Assembly (NCBI GenBank): GCA_049115715.1
Contig: JAGDZQ010000025.1
Coordinates: 124,001 to 188,000, forward strand
DNA: 64,000 nucleotides
Direction of reading: 5' to 3'
Source: JAMZMI01 sp049115715
GTDB lineage: Bacteria; Bacteroidota; Bacteroidia; Cytophagales; Cyclobacteriaceae
Shown here: positions 42,655-53,920 of the stretch, piece after piece
Numbering within the stretch: the first letter of the stretch is position 1
Layout: each line of letters opens with the position of its first letter
Notes under the pieces: model-generated
Told to the model about the DNA's origin: nothing
The model's input: the letters and a program-made list of their open reading frames with translations, nothing else
Database searches by the model: none
Position numbers and translations under genes: made by a program

Positions 42655-45600
42655 TTGAAACTAACCTATCAAACATCACATATATTGGCGAATGATTCAG
42701 AACAGTCATTTGCTATATATAAACTCGAAAACTCAGGTTCTTCGAATGAAACTTGGGTTGGCTTTATTTATCAAGAAACAACCGAAAAAAATTCTGAGCA
42801 GCTAAGTCTATCCGATGCTTTAAAAAAACCAGAATTCTTTTGCGACCGATGCTATGCTTCGAATGGTGGGGTGTTTGTAATCAGTGAAGAAGAACCTAAC
42901 AATTTATCGGCATTTACTGAGCAAATAATCCATGCTCACAATGCGCTCAATAGAAAATATTCTGAATACCACAGATACTTTCATTGGGTAGAAAGTCCTA
43001 ACGATGATGCTCCCAAAATCGTGAGTATGCCCTTCAATACCTCTGGTGAAGAAGCTGAATTTGAAGCAAAAATTCCCATTGAATTTGAGCAATACATAGA
43101 GGATACATTGAAGCCTTTTTATACAATTAGGAAGGATACAGATATTGAGATCAACGCTGCAGGAGATGGTTTTGATTTCTTATATAAAAGAAGCTCCAGA
43201 TATTATGTACTTGACCTTTTAAAACCAGAGGTAAATGGATATTGGGCTCGTTCTAAAGCTTTCAATATTAGTTTTAAGAATGACGCTCACTTCGGGAAAT
43301 TGAATGCCATTATTCTATATGATACAAGAACAACTCAGTTGATCTCAGGTATAGAAACGTCGATTCGTTTTTTCACAACTAAAGACTACATCACCACAAC
43401 CAACGAGTTTCCCTATTTGAAATCAAAGACAAGTAAGGATGATGTAAGTTTTCATCTCTCGCTCGATCCAAGTCAACCGCTTAACCCAGAGCGAACTGCG
43501 ATACATTTCACAGAAGCTAAAACACTCGGCTCTTATCTCACATTAAACACCGGTAAAGCCATTGAGCTCAAAACAACTCCTGAGCTAAGCGGGCTGGCCT
43601 TCGCCAAAAAGTTTATTTGGAAGAAAAATGGAGAGGTCTATGAACAGTTTGGAGCTGTATACCTTACTCCCAATGGCGCTTATAAACTTCACTCTCCTAC
43701 CTTAGGCGATGAAGATGAAGGTATGTTGCTATGTGGATTGTCCGGTACTGAATTAATCAGTTTCGAAAATGGCGATGTTTTAGCGTTTCACCCGCAACAG
43801 CCTGGCTTTGCTCCTAAGTTCCCCATTCTAAAGGAGGAAAAATCATCAGGGACTCTAAGTCTTTTAGATGAAACCTATACATCTACGTGGGTGACAATCA
43901 CAAAAGGAAGTGAAAGTGAGAGAACGAACTACTATGTTTCTCAGGCAGAGGACACTCCGGTCTTTGTTCCTAATCGGCAAAAGGAAAGCCTGCTGGATGT
44001 CAACCACATTCCGTCAACTCCACTCCTACGCAATGAAAAGGAATTTAGCTTTCCGCTGATCCCTTCTGCTCTTGTCAAACCGGAATCCCGATCTTATGGA
44101 AGAAGGGTGTATTTGACCAAAGAAGAGCTTATCGAGTTTGAGCAACAGATCATCCAACCTACAAGGAAGATCCAGATAGAAAGTATAAGAAAAGAGATCG
44201 AGCTTGAAGACTCTCTTAAAGCTATGGAGGAGGAAGCGGCTCATGCCACTACAACCATAGACGAAAGTGGTTCGTCAAACTCTGAAACCGAAACCGAGGC
44301 GGAGGGAGAAACCGAACCTCAACCACAAGAGAAGAATCAACTCCTTACTACTACGCCACAAGGTTTTCTGGTAGACATAGACGAGACATCTAGAAACAAA
44401 AATTGGTCGTCGCTTGTGTTGGCCAATAATGCTAAACCTGAAACTGCCGGCAGTCTGAATGAAGAAGTAGATGTATTGGAGTTTAAAAACTTAATACCTG
44501 AACTTCAAAGTGCTTTTCAAACGAACGAACTATTTCTTGTCATTACTAACCCTGAGTTGGGCTTTCATGATTATTTCAGAACTCAGTTTGACAACAAAAT
44601 CAACATTTCTGGTTGGCCTTTTTTAATCGATCTGCTTGGAGATAACACTCAAAGTAACACGGACACACCATTCAAAAATATTCTAATCTTCAAGTTCTGC
44701 ACAAAATCAATCGTAGAGCGAATTGAGGACAAGAGCTTATGGACGAGCCCCGAACAATTCAATGATGTTTCTAAAATCGGCCAACTACAGCAATGGATCA
44801 AGGGCTACATTCAAGAGAGTCGCGATGAGGTAGCGGATGGAGCCATAGATAAGAGCGAGGCTACTCAGGATGAGGGGCTCAATAAATTTGTGCAGGCGGT
44901 AGAAGACCCAAATTGGAACGGGATGTTGGCTCTCAAAGTCAACCTTGAGCTTGCGGATCTGCCTGATGCAATTAAGAGTATTTTGGCTGGTATTGATCTC
45001 AACAGATTCTCCGCCCACCACTTTGGAGTTGAAGTCAACAAGTTTGAGGTTAAGGACAAAAAGCTTGAAAAAAATGTAAAAAGCTCTCTTTTCGGTCTTA
45101 TTAGTTATTATGATGAGGTCTTCAAAAAAGTAAAAGATGGAGACTTAGAGCTTCCCGACCCTCTCCCGGAAATTGACAATGACTTTGATTTCAGGGTGCT
45201 CAACTTGCAGGCACTTTTCCGAAATTCTGCTCTGGTTGATTTCAACAGCAAGATTCAACTATCTGTAAAACAGTTTTTCAATGATCCAATCGTAAAAGAA
45301 AGTTATATCTCGTCTGAGGCAACACAACGATACAGCGTGGTTCTTAAAGGTCAGTATGAACAGCAAAACGGCAGACCTGCTTATAATTTCTATCAGGATG
45401 GAGAAACTGAGCTATCTCTGGATAGCAGCGCAGTGGCATCTGTGAAGATTTCCAATATTGGCTTCACATTGGTGGATCAAGATGTTACAGATGATAAACT
45501 CACCACTCGCTTTTCATTATTGGGTGCACTCAAGTTTCATAAGAAGGGAGATTTTGACCTTTTCACATATGATCAACTGATGTTTTCAGGAATGATCCTG

Positions 45601-46281
45601 GATTTGAACTTCAACTTAAATCCTCCACGAACCAAAGAGTTTATACTAAAGCCTGAGACAACTATTTTCCCTGGTAAAAACTCTAAATCGGGACAATCAG
45701 GGAATAATCAACGAGAGGGTGGTTTTGCCAGGCACTTCCCTATGCAACTATTGAGCATCGTAAGTGCCAAATCTATGAATGGCTCTCCTGATCAATCGGA
45801 GTACTTGAGCATTGACTCTCCCGTATCGACCAAGCCAATATCGGGCGATTGGTATGGCTTAAAATATAAGATCAATCTGGGATCACTTGGCTCATTAACT
45901 GAGAAGGCCGGGTTTGAAGCAAATCTTTTGGTTGCATGGAGTCCGGGCTCGACTACAAATAGTGGTCAGATCTTCATGAAGCTTCCTTTTACGGGAGGGT
46001 CGGGTTCAAAGGGATTCAGTATTCAAGGCGTGTTGAAAATGGCCGTAGGAGCAGTAAAATTTGAGAAAAAAGAAGGAACTGGAGAGTATGCTCTCCTGCT
46101 CACCAACCTCGGCGTGAAGTTGCTGGGACTGAAGCTCCCTCCTTCAGGCAATACGATACTTTATCTATTTGGCGATCCGGATGTTTCCGACCAAAGCGGC
46201 TCTAGTTCTCTGGGTTGGTTTGGTGCTTACAAAAAAACAGGTCAGAAAAAGTTAGAAGAAACAAATGCCGGAATCATCTAA
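42655..46281 (+). CDS. Giant protein of unknown function (1208 aa), first gene of the rightward group
   Basis: The start is TTG at 42655: a stop lies 27 bases upstream and the first ATG in frame is about 370 bases further on. No signal peptide is visible. Residues 1-510 are mixed alpha/beta with unknown function; about 537-562 is an acidic linker (SETETEAEGETEPQPQ); the remainder is beta-rich, ending in Gly-rich hydrophobic strands (IFMKLPFTGGSGSKGFS, GVLKMAVGAVKFEK). The C-terminal style resembles the following 2551-aa protein. Its end overlaps that gene by 17 bases, so both are made together. No homologue was recognised. Confidence 0.8.
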   Translation: MKLTYQTSHILANDSEQSFAIYKLENSGSSNETWVGFIYQETTEKNSEQLSLSDALKKPEFFCDRCYASNGGVFVISEEEPNNLSAFTEQIIHAHNALNRKYSEYHRYFHWVESPNDDAPKIVSMPFNTSGEEAEFEAKIPIEFEQYIEDTLKPFYTIRKDTDIEINAAGDGFDFLYKRSSRYYVLDLLKPEVNGYWARSKAFNISFKNDAHFGKLNAIILYDTRTTQLISGIETSIRFFTTKDYITTTNEFPYLKSKTSKDDVSFHLSLDPSQPLNPERTAIHFTEAKTLGSYLTLNTGKAIELKTTPELSGLAFAKKFIWKKNGEVYEQFGAVYLTPNGAYKLHSPTLGDEDEGMLLCGLSGTELISFENGDVLAFHPQQPGFAPKFPILKEEKSSGTLSLLDETYTSTWVTITKGSESERTNYYVSQAEDTPVFVPNRQKESLLDVNHIPSTPLLRNEKEFSFPLIPSALVKPESRSYGRRVYLTKEELIEFEQQIIQPTRKIQIESIRKEIELEDSLKAMEEEAAHATTTIDESGSSNSETETEAEGETEPQPQEKNQLLTTTPQGFLVDIDETSRNKNWSSLVLANNAKPETAGSLNEEVDVLEFKNLIPELQSAFQTNELFLVITNPELGFHDYFRTQFDNKINISGWPFLIDLLGDNTQSNTDTPFKNILIFKFCTKSIVERIEDKSLWTSPEQFNDVSKIGQLQQWIKGYIQESRDEVADGAIDKSEATQDEGLNKFVQAVEDPNWNGMLALKVNLELADLPDAIKSILAGIDLNRFSAHHFGVEVNKFEVKDKKLEKNVKSSLFGLISYYDEVFKKVKDGDLELPDPLPEIDNDFDFRVLNLQALFRNSALVDFNSKIQLSVKQFFNDPIVKESYISSEATQRYSVVLKGQYEQQNGRPAYNFYQDGETELSLDSSAVASVKISNIGFTLVDQDVTDDKLTTRFSLLGALKFHKKGDFDLFTYDQLMFSGMILDLNFNLNPPRTKEFILKPETTIFPGKNSKSGQSGNNQREGGFARHFPMQLLSIVSAKSMNGSPDQSEYLSIDSPVSTKPISGDWYGLKYKINLGSLGSLTEKAGFEANLLVAWSPGSTTNSGQIFMKLPFTGGSGSKGFSIQGVLKMAVGAVKFEKKEGTGEYALLLTNLGVKLLGLKLPPSGNTILYLFGDPDVSDQSGSSSLGWFGAYKKTGQKKLEETNAGII

Positions 46282-49200
46282 ATATAAATTAACGCTTGCC
46301 ACCGAACTAATCTTCAATGACAACAAAATTGAGCTTGGTTATGAAACGATCGTAGGGGATAATAAACCAAAGAAACCCGAAGATCAGGTGCTCTATGCTC
46401 GATTGGTCAATCAGACGCTGGGAGGATTGATTGAAGGTGTAGTGAGAATATTCAGATCTTCTTTCAGGCTTAACCTTCCGTTTCCATGGGGCAAATTATT
46501 TGAAGTCAAGTTTGATTCGCTGGAGCTTAACTACTGGCCGGCCAGTAAAGCCATTGGATTTACTGTGAAGAATATCAATGTTGACTTAGGAATCATCCGC
46601 ATAGATGAAGTTACAGTCAGGGGTAAGTCTGCAAAGCAAGTGGATGTTATCCTCAAAGGCAATTTCTTTGGTAACGACGAGGTGAAATGGAATGCGGCAG
46701 ATGCGCAGGGGCCTCCACTCCCACCGAAGAAAACACCTGGTTTTGATTTGAAATTTCTCGGGCTGGGTCAGCATGTGAGTCTGACCAATGCCAAAGACTT
46801 TAATCATGTAAAGGATGCCATAGCTGCCATGAGCGCAGGAATGGACACTCCTCCTGAGGGCACGGTGGTTCCTGTATTTCAGAACATGAAGTTTGATGAA
46901 AATAGCAACTGGCTATTTGGAATCGACGCAGAGATATTGCCTCCTACGGTTGCTTTTCAAATCGTATTCAATGATCCAAGCCTCTACGGCTTGTATATCA
47001 AACTAGGCGGAGAAAAGGCCAAAGCACTGGCAGGACTTGAGTTTGAAATTATTTATAAGAAAATCACTGAGGACATTGGCGTTTACCAATCAGAAATCAA
47101 GCTTCCTTTTTACTTGAGGAATCTTGAGTTTGGCGCAATGTCCATCACACTTCCCAAGATTGGAATCGAAATCTATACAAACGGAAATTTCAGAATCAAC
47201 CTCGGATTTCCGTACAACATGGATTTCAGAGATTCCTTTGTCATACAATATTTCCCATTTTTAGGGGCTGGAGGATTCTACTTTGCTTCTCTCACGGGAG
47301 CTACTTCTAAGACAGTTCCTAAGACAGATCAGGGCTACTTCGATCCGGTAATCGAGTTTGGTATTGGCCTTGAGCTTGGCTGGGGCAAGCGCATCGACAA
47401 GGGCATTCTCTCTGCTGCCATAAGCCTTACAGTCTTTGGGATCATCGAGGGAACTTTTGCGGATTTCAAGAGAATTGAAAGACGACCTGAGGGAGATGTA
47501 CTTGTTCCTGTTCAGACCGAAAAGGCACTATTCTATCACCTGAGAGGAACGTTTGGAATCATAGGAAGGATTTGGGGAAAGGTTGATTTCGCAATCATTT
47601 CAGCCACTTTTGATATTACTGTATTCATATACGTCGCAATTGATTTCATGGCTGCTGAGCCTCTTTACCTCAAATTTGTAGCGGGTATTCGAGTAAGAAT
47701 AACGGTACGCATCAACTGTGGACTATTTACGATTAAAATCCATTTCTCATTTAAGATGACCGTGCGTGCTTCCTTTACGCTGGGATCTTCCGAGCCAGCA
47801 CCATGGAAACCGATACTTACTCAATCAGATTTTGATCCAAATACCATTCCTATACTTACCGATGAGGAGAAATGGCAAACGATTGCTATAGACTGGACGA
47901 ATCGACTGGTTTCAACAGAGGAAACTAAAAAAATTGATCTTTATTTATTCCCACAGTTTTCAGTAGCCCAAAAAGGCGATATACAAGACGTGATGGGTGT
48001 TGCGATGTTTTTCGTGAGAAACAAGGTTGGCGATAAACAGGCACTGGATCTTGATTCGGCGGTAGCATTCAACTCTGGCCTCTTTGCCTTTGAAAAAATC
48101 TGCATCAAGTTATTGAGCTGGGCGTTAAACGCTTCACAACCTCTGGGAACGAGAAAGATAGGTTTCGAAGAGTTTATAGATAAAGAAATCACTCTTACAG
48201 ATCTTTATAACATTTATTACACATTAAAGGATGAGGCAAGCCCTATTGCTTATGAGGAAATAACAGCCTTCTTAGCAGATAACTTCAGCATCAATATATT
48301 AGAAAGCGATTCCCTTAATGCCCAGTTTGAAGCAGAAGAAAAGCCTGAAAGCGCTGAGGGAGAAACTACTGAGGAGACTAGTGAACCAAAAAGAAGAGAG
48401 CTCAGTCTGGCTGTGTTCCCTGCGATACCAGAACTGACACTCACTACTTCATTAAATGGTAAAGATCAAACGAGGGTTCGGTTCCAAGATCATAATGTGT
48501 GTAGGCCTGACTTTCTTTCCAACGTACGTAAAGACAGGCAAAAGTATTCCCAATCGGAAGATGTCAATAATTACAACACATCAGATCACGGTAGCTCAGT
48601 ATCGCAGTTGGTTTTTAATGACTACTTCTTCGTACTGATAAAAAACCTGCTCCAAAGCTCCATAGATGCCATGGAAATCTATCGATTCAAAATACCTGAA
48701 ACGATAGTACCAATACCAGGAACTGCTTCTGTGACAATGGCCGTACCTACAACGATTGAGAGCATTGCAGAAGATCATAAGATCACACCTCTTAGCATAG
48801 TAAAAGCAAATAAAAGCAGCAGCGAGATTCTAAAAGCTGGATCAAAAATAATCGTAAGTGGAATAGAACATCAGGCCACATCCTTGGATACACTGAAAAA
48901 GCTCCAAACCAAATACGAATTGAGTGATGGGCAGGTTGCTACATTGCTTTCTATAAACAAAGAAAAAGTAGTCCTAAAACCTGGATTTATCATTGATCCT
49001 CAGACTATCAACTATCAGGTTCAAGAAAAAGAATCTCTTGAAGTAGTATCTCAAAACACTGGCAAATCGTATGAAGAGCTGTCTACTCTGCTAATGGAGG
49101 AAGAAGGTGCGATTAACTCTTTCGTTTCATTAACGATTCCTGATATTGAACATGTTATAAAAGCCGAGGATTCGTTTCTATCCATTGCTAAGGATTTCAA

Positions 49201-52200
49201 CTCAAGCTTGCTGTCACTCTCTGAAGCTAATTTAAAAAATGATAGCTTGCTTGCCGGTGGCAGCTATTTGATCTTGGAAAACTTGCCAAAGATCAAAATT
49301 GAGGATTTACTAAACTACTTATACTTAAATGGAGATCTGGAGCAAGCGTCAGGACTCTTAAGTAGAATTTTCTGGAATGGTCAGCGCCTTCCAGTTGAGG
49401 GACTTGCAAGTGTAGACACCACAGAAAAAGATGAAGCTTTATATACACTCACAGGCCAGTCATTTAAACTACCAAAGGTCGATCCTGAAGAGCCGTATGA
49501 TTTCACACTGGCACTTACGCAGGAACAAGATAATAATTGGATCAACTTCATTGACACAGAACCTCCAATAAAAGAGGGTGCACTCATCCATAAACTGGAT
49601 TCTACAGAGGTAAACAAAATCAAATCTTTACGCGAGGTAACGTTCGCTCCTACTTATCAGGAAGCAAAAAGAGCAACGTTTTTCGAACTTCAACCTAGAA
49701 AATTCCCGCTTGTCAATGCCATCGAAGTGCGGCATATAGAGGAAGATGCCGCACTTCAAAAAGTTATTCAATTTTCTAAACCGCTACTTGATTTTGTGTC
49801 GGATCAAGAAAATGCAAGCAAGGGACTCAGACTATTTAAAACAATAGAAGATAGACCAGATACCGTCAATGAAGAAAAAGACATCACGTCAGACGATTAT
49901 AGCTGGGGACTACTATTAAACACCTATATCAAAAAAGTCTCCGATTCGGACGCAGGAGCAGTAGGACAGAACACATATGAGCTGTTTGGAACGGATTCAG
50001 GCGGAATGATCTCGCTCACAAACTTGATACGAGATCTCAGTAACAACCCTATAGCCTCTATTTCTGTTCTATTCAGACCTCAAGAATCTGATGAAAAAGG
50101 ATATCAGGGGTATTTGCCAGATTCTGTGACCAATATTCTGATCAATACCAACTTATCTACTGAATCGAACCCTGAAGACATCATTTTCCAATTCAGTCAG
50201 GGAAAACCAAAAGACACAGATCCGAATGATTTTGTGAAACGGCTATGGAAAGCATCCGTCGTGAGAACCGGGGGATATTATCTATACTACAATACGGTAG
50301 AAGGCGATACTGGACTACCCGATGATATATTTGACGATGGGGGTTCAGCAGAATTGGGAATCCTTATTTCTTTCAAGAAGAAGGAAGAAGTGAAAGGCTA
50401 TACCAATTGTGCCATCATAAGCGAAAATCTTGATCTCGATGTAGAGCTACTATCTGCAGTCCCTCAAACTAAGGAGGGTGAAAACTGGAGAGATATCGAA
50501 GAAAAAGGTCTCACAATAAAACCTGGGTTTGAAGGATTTGAACTTGAGCGTGAGAAACCAATCGATGAGGAAAATGTTGACAGTGAAAAGGTAGGTGCTT
50601 TCAACGCAAAGTACGAAACGGAGCAACAATACAACCTTCTGGCTTACGATGTGCCTTCAGACGATCACATAGATGGTCTTGGCAAGGGCGAAGCTTTGAG
50701 CCCATCCAAAGATGATGAGCTAGATCGTAAAGGGGCAAATGAAGACAATAGGCTCGATGGCGAAGAAAACAGTTGGGATTACAAAAAGGTTATCCCTCTC
50801 AAAAATATCTTCATCCCTCAGAAAAACGGAAGTGAGGCTATACCAGCAATAAACTCTCCTTACATTGGGTTAAATCAAGATGTGAAGTTCACTTTCGAAT
50901 GGAGAGACAATTTCGGGTTTGAGTACGACCGACCTATAAACCCAATTGGGTACAAAGTCTTGTACAGAGACAAACTAATCGGATTGAATCAATGGCCTGG
51001 GCTCGAATCCACTTACTACTTCAAGGGGCACAATAGTGAGATCAACAACTTCAAAATCGATTTTATCTTCGATGCTAAAAAACGATATGAAATTAATCCG
51101 GAACTTTCTGAGAGTGAACTTGAAAAGGAAATTCAGAAAATAAAAGAAAAGGCCCTGGGTGATCTTGAGAATTATGGACTCATCTATTACCAACTAGCGG
51201 AAACTTTGGCCCTTAACCTGGAAGTGTCTATGATGCCAAGACCAGAAGATACTTTCGATCTATCGGCTTCATTAAAAGGGGATTTGGAGGATTTGATTCA
51301 GGTCATTTATAAAGACATCATGGATGCATATAAGGATCCTGTAGCATTCCAAAGTAAGTCTGTCACTGTTAAGAAAACGGATCTTACACTTACGGTGAAA
51401 GATAGACATGAGGATAACATATATCCACTCAAAGTGACACTTACTGCGAGAAGACCTGAGGAGTTAATCGAGCCAGAATTCAAGAATGAATTGAATGTTG
51501 CCTTTACAAAGTCGATAATTAGACCTCTCAACACAACAATAGATGACGAAGATTTGAGTCCTACCGAAACTCAACTTTATTCTTACAGGAAATTTGCTAC
51601 AGGTTTTGAAAATGCTTTCCAAAATGAAGGACTTAAATTAACTCTTTCTTATACTCACAGCTTGTTATCTGAAAAAGGTCAACTTGAAAGAGATTCTGAA
51701 ATTTGGGTAGTGCGTTTTTCTCAAACTGATAATAAAGGGATTGATTATAATATAGATTATGAGAATCCACTCTTTTATGCTCCTCAGCCACTTGCCAATC
51801 ATTTATTACTTCTAGAAAACCAACAGCTGTTTTCATATGAATCAGGCGTGGGTCTCAATGAAGCTCAGACTTTATCCAAGACTTTCTCAGATGTAGACCC
51901 TGAGCAATGGGCAAGAATTTTCTTAGAAGATTTTGAAGACTATTTAAAGCCTGACTATACCATCTCAATGACCATATTGGATCAGGCTGATGCAAACAAC
52001 GAATTTCTAAATCGCCTGCTTGAAGCAAAAAGAAAACTGGCAACAGCCATTTCCTATCAGACTATCCCGATCTTCGATCAGGGGGATTATGATGAAAAAG
52101 CGATCACTGTTGCAAGAGAAAAACTGAAGCAGCAACTATTGATCAATCTGCTGGATGGCTATTCGCTCGATACAGTGGTACAGTACCCTGTTGAAATTAA

Positions 52201-53920
52201 ATCAGATACGAAGGTAGACAAGCAGCACCTCCCTCCTAATCTATATGGGAAGACAATCAATCGTGATGAAAAACCAGAAACGGAGGACGGAAGTAACGGA
52301 ACCCATTCACAGAAGGATTATGCGCTATCTACAGGAAAGGTGGCTCTTGAAAATGGAAAGTCTTACCTGACCTTTACATTCAATACGCTGAAAGAAGCGC
52401 TGCATTCCAATGTACCTCTAAAGCTAGAATACAAAATCAGCCATCTGGAACACGACATTCAAAATGCACAGGAACTTAGCCCTGGAGATGATGCGTTGAA
52501 GGATTTCACGTTATCCAAATGGCTTTCTTTCATTATTCCGATAGAAAAGAAAGAAAATCCAATCGTAACGAAAATCCCAGTTCCGATCCGATCATATCCA
52601 AACTTGCCTAATCTTGGAAAGCAACAAGTAGTCACTCAGAACAAGGCCAAAATAAGCGCGAAAGATATTGTCAAGATCAAGCAGTATCAATATCAGTTTG
52701 ACTATCAAGCAGATTTTGTGGCGCAAGACCTATTGAATTTCGAAGTAGTATTCAACGCCAAAGGGGAAGAACACAAACTTCTCTCTGATTTGAAACCGAT
52801 TGACAGCCTCGATACACAGATGGCTCAATACATATCAGCAAGAAGTGGTTTCAAACAAGACATGGACACCCTGCTACGTGACAAGGGGGATGAAAATGTA
52901 ACCAAAGCCACAAATGTTGTAGAAAGCTTCATCAGACTAATGAGCCAGATCTCACAGGCTTGGTATGATCGATACAAACCTGATAACCTTGAGACTTCCG
53001 CTAAAGATGATATCAAATCTATCATCGCAAAATTCAGTATAGATGAAGAAGCTTTGGACAGTTCTCTGGAAGATAATGATCCTAAAAACCATTACGTTCT
53101 CTTCCTCGAAAATTGGGAAGTAGATGGGCCGGGTGTCTCTGTTCCTAAAGTCGTAATACCTGGTTACAAGACGTATCTAAGAAAGATAGAGTCTGGGACT
53201 CCTGAAAATCCTAAGGTCAAATTCCAAATGAAGTTTTACGAGCTCATTGGAAGAAAGCGAAAGTACCTCAATTTTCAAGAGGGGCTTGAATTGAAAAAGA
53301 GAACGATTACCTTCGAAAACCTTGATGTACTAAGTGTTCAGAATGGATGGGCCGGCGTTAGGATTATCAGGAATACTGAGCTTATTGAGGATAGTCCTTT
53401 GACTACAAGACAGGAGTTTGTTTACAGAACTCCATTGATTCGCTACACAAATGCGGTCACTCCACATATGGTGAACTTTAGCAGTATCAACTATTTGGAC
53501 TTGACCAAAACTGGTAAAAAAGCTGATATAGAAACGCAATTGACCAGACTTGTTTCATACCTATTCACTGAAACTCCTGCTGAAATTGTAAATACATTGC
53601 TGGCCAAATTGCAAATCTCATACGCTTATATTCCCGCAGGGCAGTCTTCGACTTTTCCACAGGAAATTCGGCTACCTGAATTCTTGACTACCTCAATAGA
53701 GTTTTACAGGCCAGATTCGGGAATCCCTCAATCACAGATGGTAAAAGATCTAGCCGAGACACTGCAAAAATGGTTGGTGGAAAACGAGAGAAGTCTGGTC
53801 TTTAACAGATCGAAATTCTACTTCGATGTAACTTGCTTTTCACTTTTAGCAGATGGAGACTTACCTATTTTGCGATTGAAAAACTTATACATCAATGAGT
53901 CAGATATAATTTGGAAATAG
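46265..53920 (+). CDS. Giant DUF6603-like protein with LysM-like units (2551 aa)
   Basis: This is the largest protein of the window. Residues 1-515 are long amphipathic strands with Gly-rich segments (FPYNMDFRDSFVIQYF, FLGAGGFYFASLTGA, FDPVIEFGIGLELGWGK), resembling DUF6603-type sequence. An acidic linker is at about 689-713. Four LysM-like units follow in about 825-1010 (TIESIAEDHKITPLSIVKAN..., and ...AEDSFLSIAKDFNSSLLSLSEAN...SYLILE), which may bind glycans or other subunits. The last 1500 residues contain charged helical and beta segments without known motifs. There is no signal peptide. It overlaps the gene before (17 bases) and after (10 bases). Probably a structural or carrier protein; the exact role is unknown. 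Confidence 0.8.
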   Translation: MPESSKYKLTLATELIFNDNKIELGYETIVGDNKPKKPEDQVLYARLVNQTLGGLIEGVVRIFRSSFRLNLPFPWGKLFEVKFDSLELNYWPASKAIGFTVKNINVDLGIIRIDEVTVRGKSAKQVDVILKGNFFGNDEVKWNAADAQGPPLPPKKTPGFDLKFLGLGQHVSLTNAKDFNHVKDAIAAMSAGMDTPPEGTVVPVFQNMKFDENSNWLFGIDAEILPPTVAFQIVFNDPSLYGLYIKLGGEKAKALAGLEFEIIYKKITEDIGVYQSEIKLPFYLRNLEFGAMSITLPKIGIEIYTNGNFRINLGFPYNMDFRDSFVIQYFPFLGAGGFYFASLTGATSKTVPKTDQGYFDPVIEFGIGLELGWGKRIDKGILSAAISLTVFGIIEGTFADFKRIERRPEGDVLVPVQTEKALFYHLRGTFGIIGRIWGKVDFAIISATFDITVFIYVAIDFMAAEPLYLKFVAGIRVRITVRINCGLFTIKIHFSFKMTVRASFTLGSSEPAPWKPILTQSDFDPNTIPILTDEEKWQTIAIDWTNRLVSTEETKKIDLYLFPQFSVAQKGDIQDVMGVAMFFVRNKVGDKQALDLDSAVAFNSGLFAFEKICIKLLSWALNASQPLGTRKIGFEEFIDKEITLTDLYNIYYTLKDEASPIAYEEITAFLADNFSINILESDSLNAQFEAEEKPESAEGETTEETSEPKRRELSLAVFPAIPELTLTTSLNGKDQTRVRFQDHNVCRPDFLSNVRKDRQKYSQSEDVNNYNTSDHGSSVSQLVFNDYFFVLIKNLLQSSIDAMEIYRFKIPETIVPIPGTASVTMAVPTTIESIAEDHKITPLSIVKANKSSSEILKAGSKIIVSGIEHQATSLDTLKKLQTKYELSDGQVATLLSINKEKVVLKPGFIIDPQTINYQVQEKESLEVVSQNTGKSYEELSTLLMEEEGAINSFVSLTIPDIEHVIKAEDSFLSIAKDFNSSLLSLSEANLKNDSLLAGGSYLILENLPKIKIEDLLNYLYLNGDLEQASGLLSRIFWNGQRLPVEGLASVDTTEKDEALYTLTGQSFKLPKVDPEEPYDFTLALTQEQDNNWINFIDTEPPIKEGALIHKLDSTEVNKIKSLREVTFAPTYQEAKRATFFELQPRKFPLVNAIEVRHIEEDAALQKVIQFSKPLLDFVSDQENASKGLRLFKTIEDRPDTVNEEKDITSDDYSWGLLLNTYIKKVSDSDAGAVGQNTYELFGTDSGGMISLTNLIRDLSNNPIASISVLFRPQESDEKGYQGYLPDSVTNILINTNLSTESNPEDIIFQFSQGKPKDTDPNDFVKRLWKASVVRTGGYYLYYNTVEGDTGLPDDIFDDGGSAELGILISFKKKEEVKGYTNCAIISENLDLDVELLSAVPQTKEGENWRDIEEKGLTIKPGFEGFELEREKPIDEENVDSEKVGAFNAKYETEQQYNLLAYDVPSDDHIDGLGKGEALSPSKDDELDRKGANEDNRLDGEENSWDYKKVIPLKNIFIPQKNGSEAIPAINSPYIGLNQDVKFTFEWRDNFGFEYDRPINPIGYKVLYRDKLIGLNQWPGLESTYYFKGHNSEINNFKIDFIFDAKKRYEINPELSESELEKEIQKIKEKALGDLENYGLIYYQLAETLALNLEVSMMPRPEDTFDLSASLKGDLEDLIQVIYKDIMDAYKDPVAFQSKSVTVKKTDLTLTVKDRHEDNIYPLKVTLTARRPEELIEPEFKNELNVAFTKSIIRPLNTTIDDEDLSPTETQLYSYRKFATGFENAFQNEGLKLTLSYTHSLLSEKGQLERDSEIWVVRFSQTDNKGIDYNIDYENPLFYAPQPLANHLLLLENQQLFSYESGVGLNEAQTLSKTFSDVDPEQWARIFLEDFEDYLKPDYTISMTILDQADANNEFLNRLLEAKRKLATAISYQTIPIFDQGDYDEKAITVAREKLKQQLLINLLDGYSLDTVVQYPVEIKSDTKVDKQHLPPNLYGKTINRDEKPETEDGSNGTHSQKDYALSTGKVALENGKSYLTFTFNTLKEALHSNVPLKLEYKISHLEHDIQNAQELSPGDDALKDFTLSKWLSFIIPIEKKENPIVTKIPVPIRSYPNLPNLGKQQVVTQNKAKISAKDIVKIKQYQYQFDYQADFVAQDLLNFEVVFNAKGEEHKLLSDLKPIDSLDTQMAQYISARSGFKQDMDTLLRDKGDENVTKATNVVESFIRLMSQISQAWYDRYKPDNLETSAKDDIKSIIAKFSIDEEALDSSLEDNDPKNHYVLFLENWEVDGPGVSVPKVVIPGYKTYLRKIESGTPENPKVKFQMKFYELIGRKRKYLNFQEGLELKKRTITFENLDVLSVQNGWAGVRIIRNTELIEDSPLTTRQEFVYRTPLIRYTNAVTPHMVNFSSINYLDLTKTGKKADIETQLTRLVSYLFTETPAEIVNTLLAKLQISYAYIPAGQSSTFPQEIRLPEFLTTSIEFYRPDSGIPQSQMVKDLAETLQKWLVENERSLVFNRSKFYFDVTCFSLLADGDLPILRLKNLYINESDIIWK

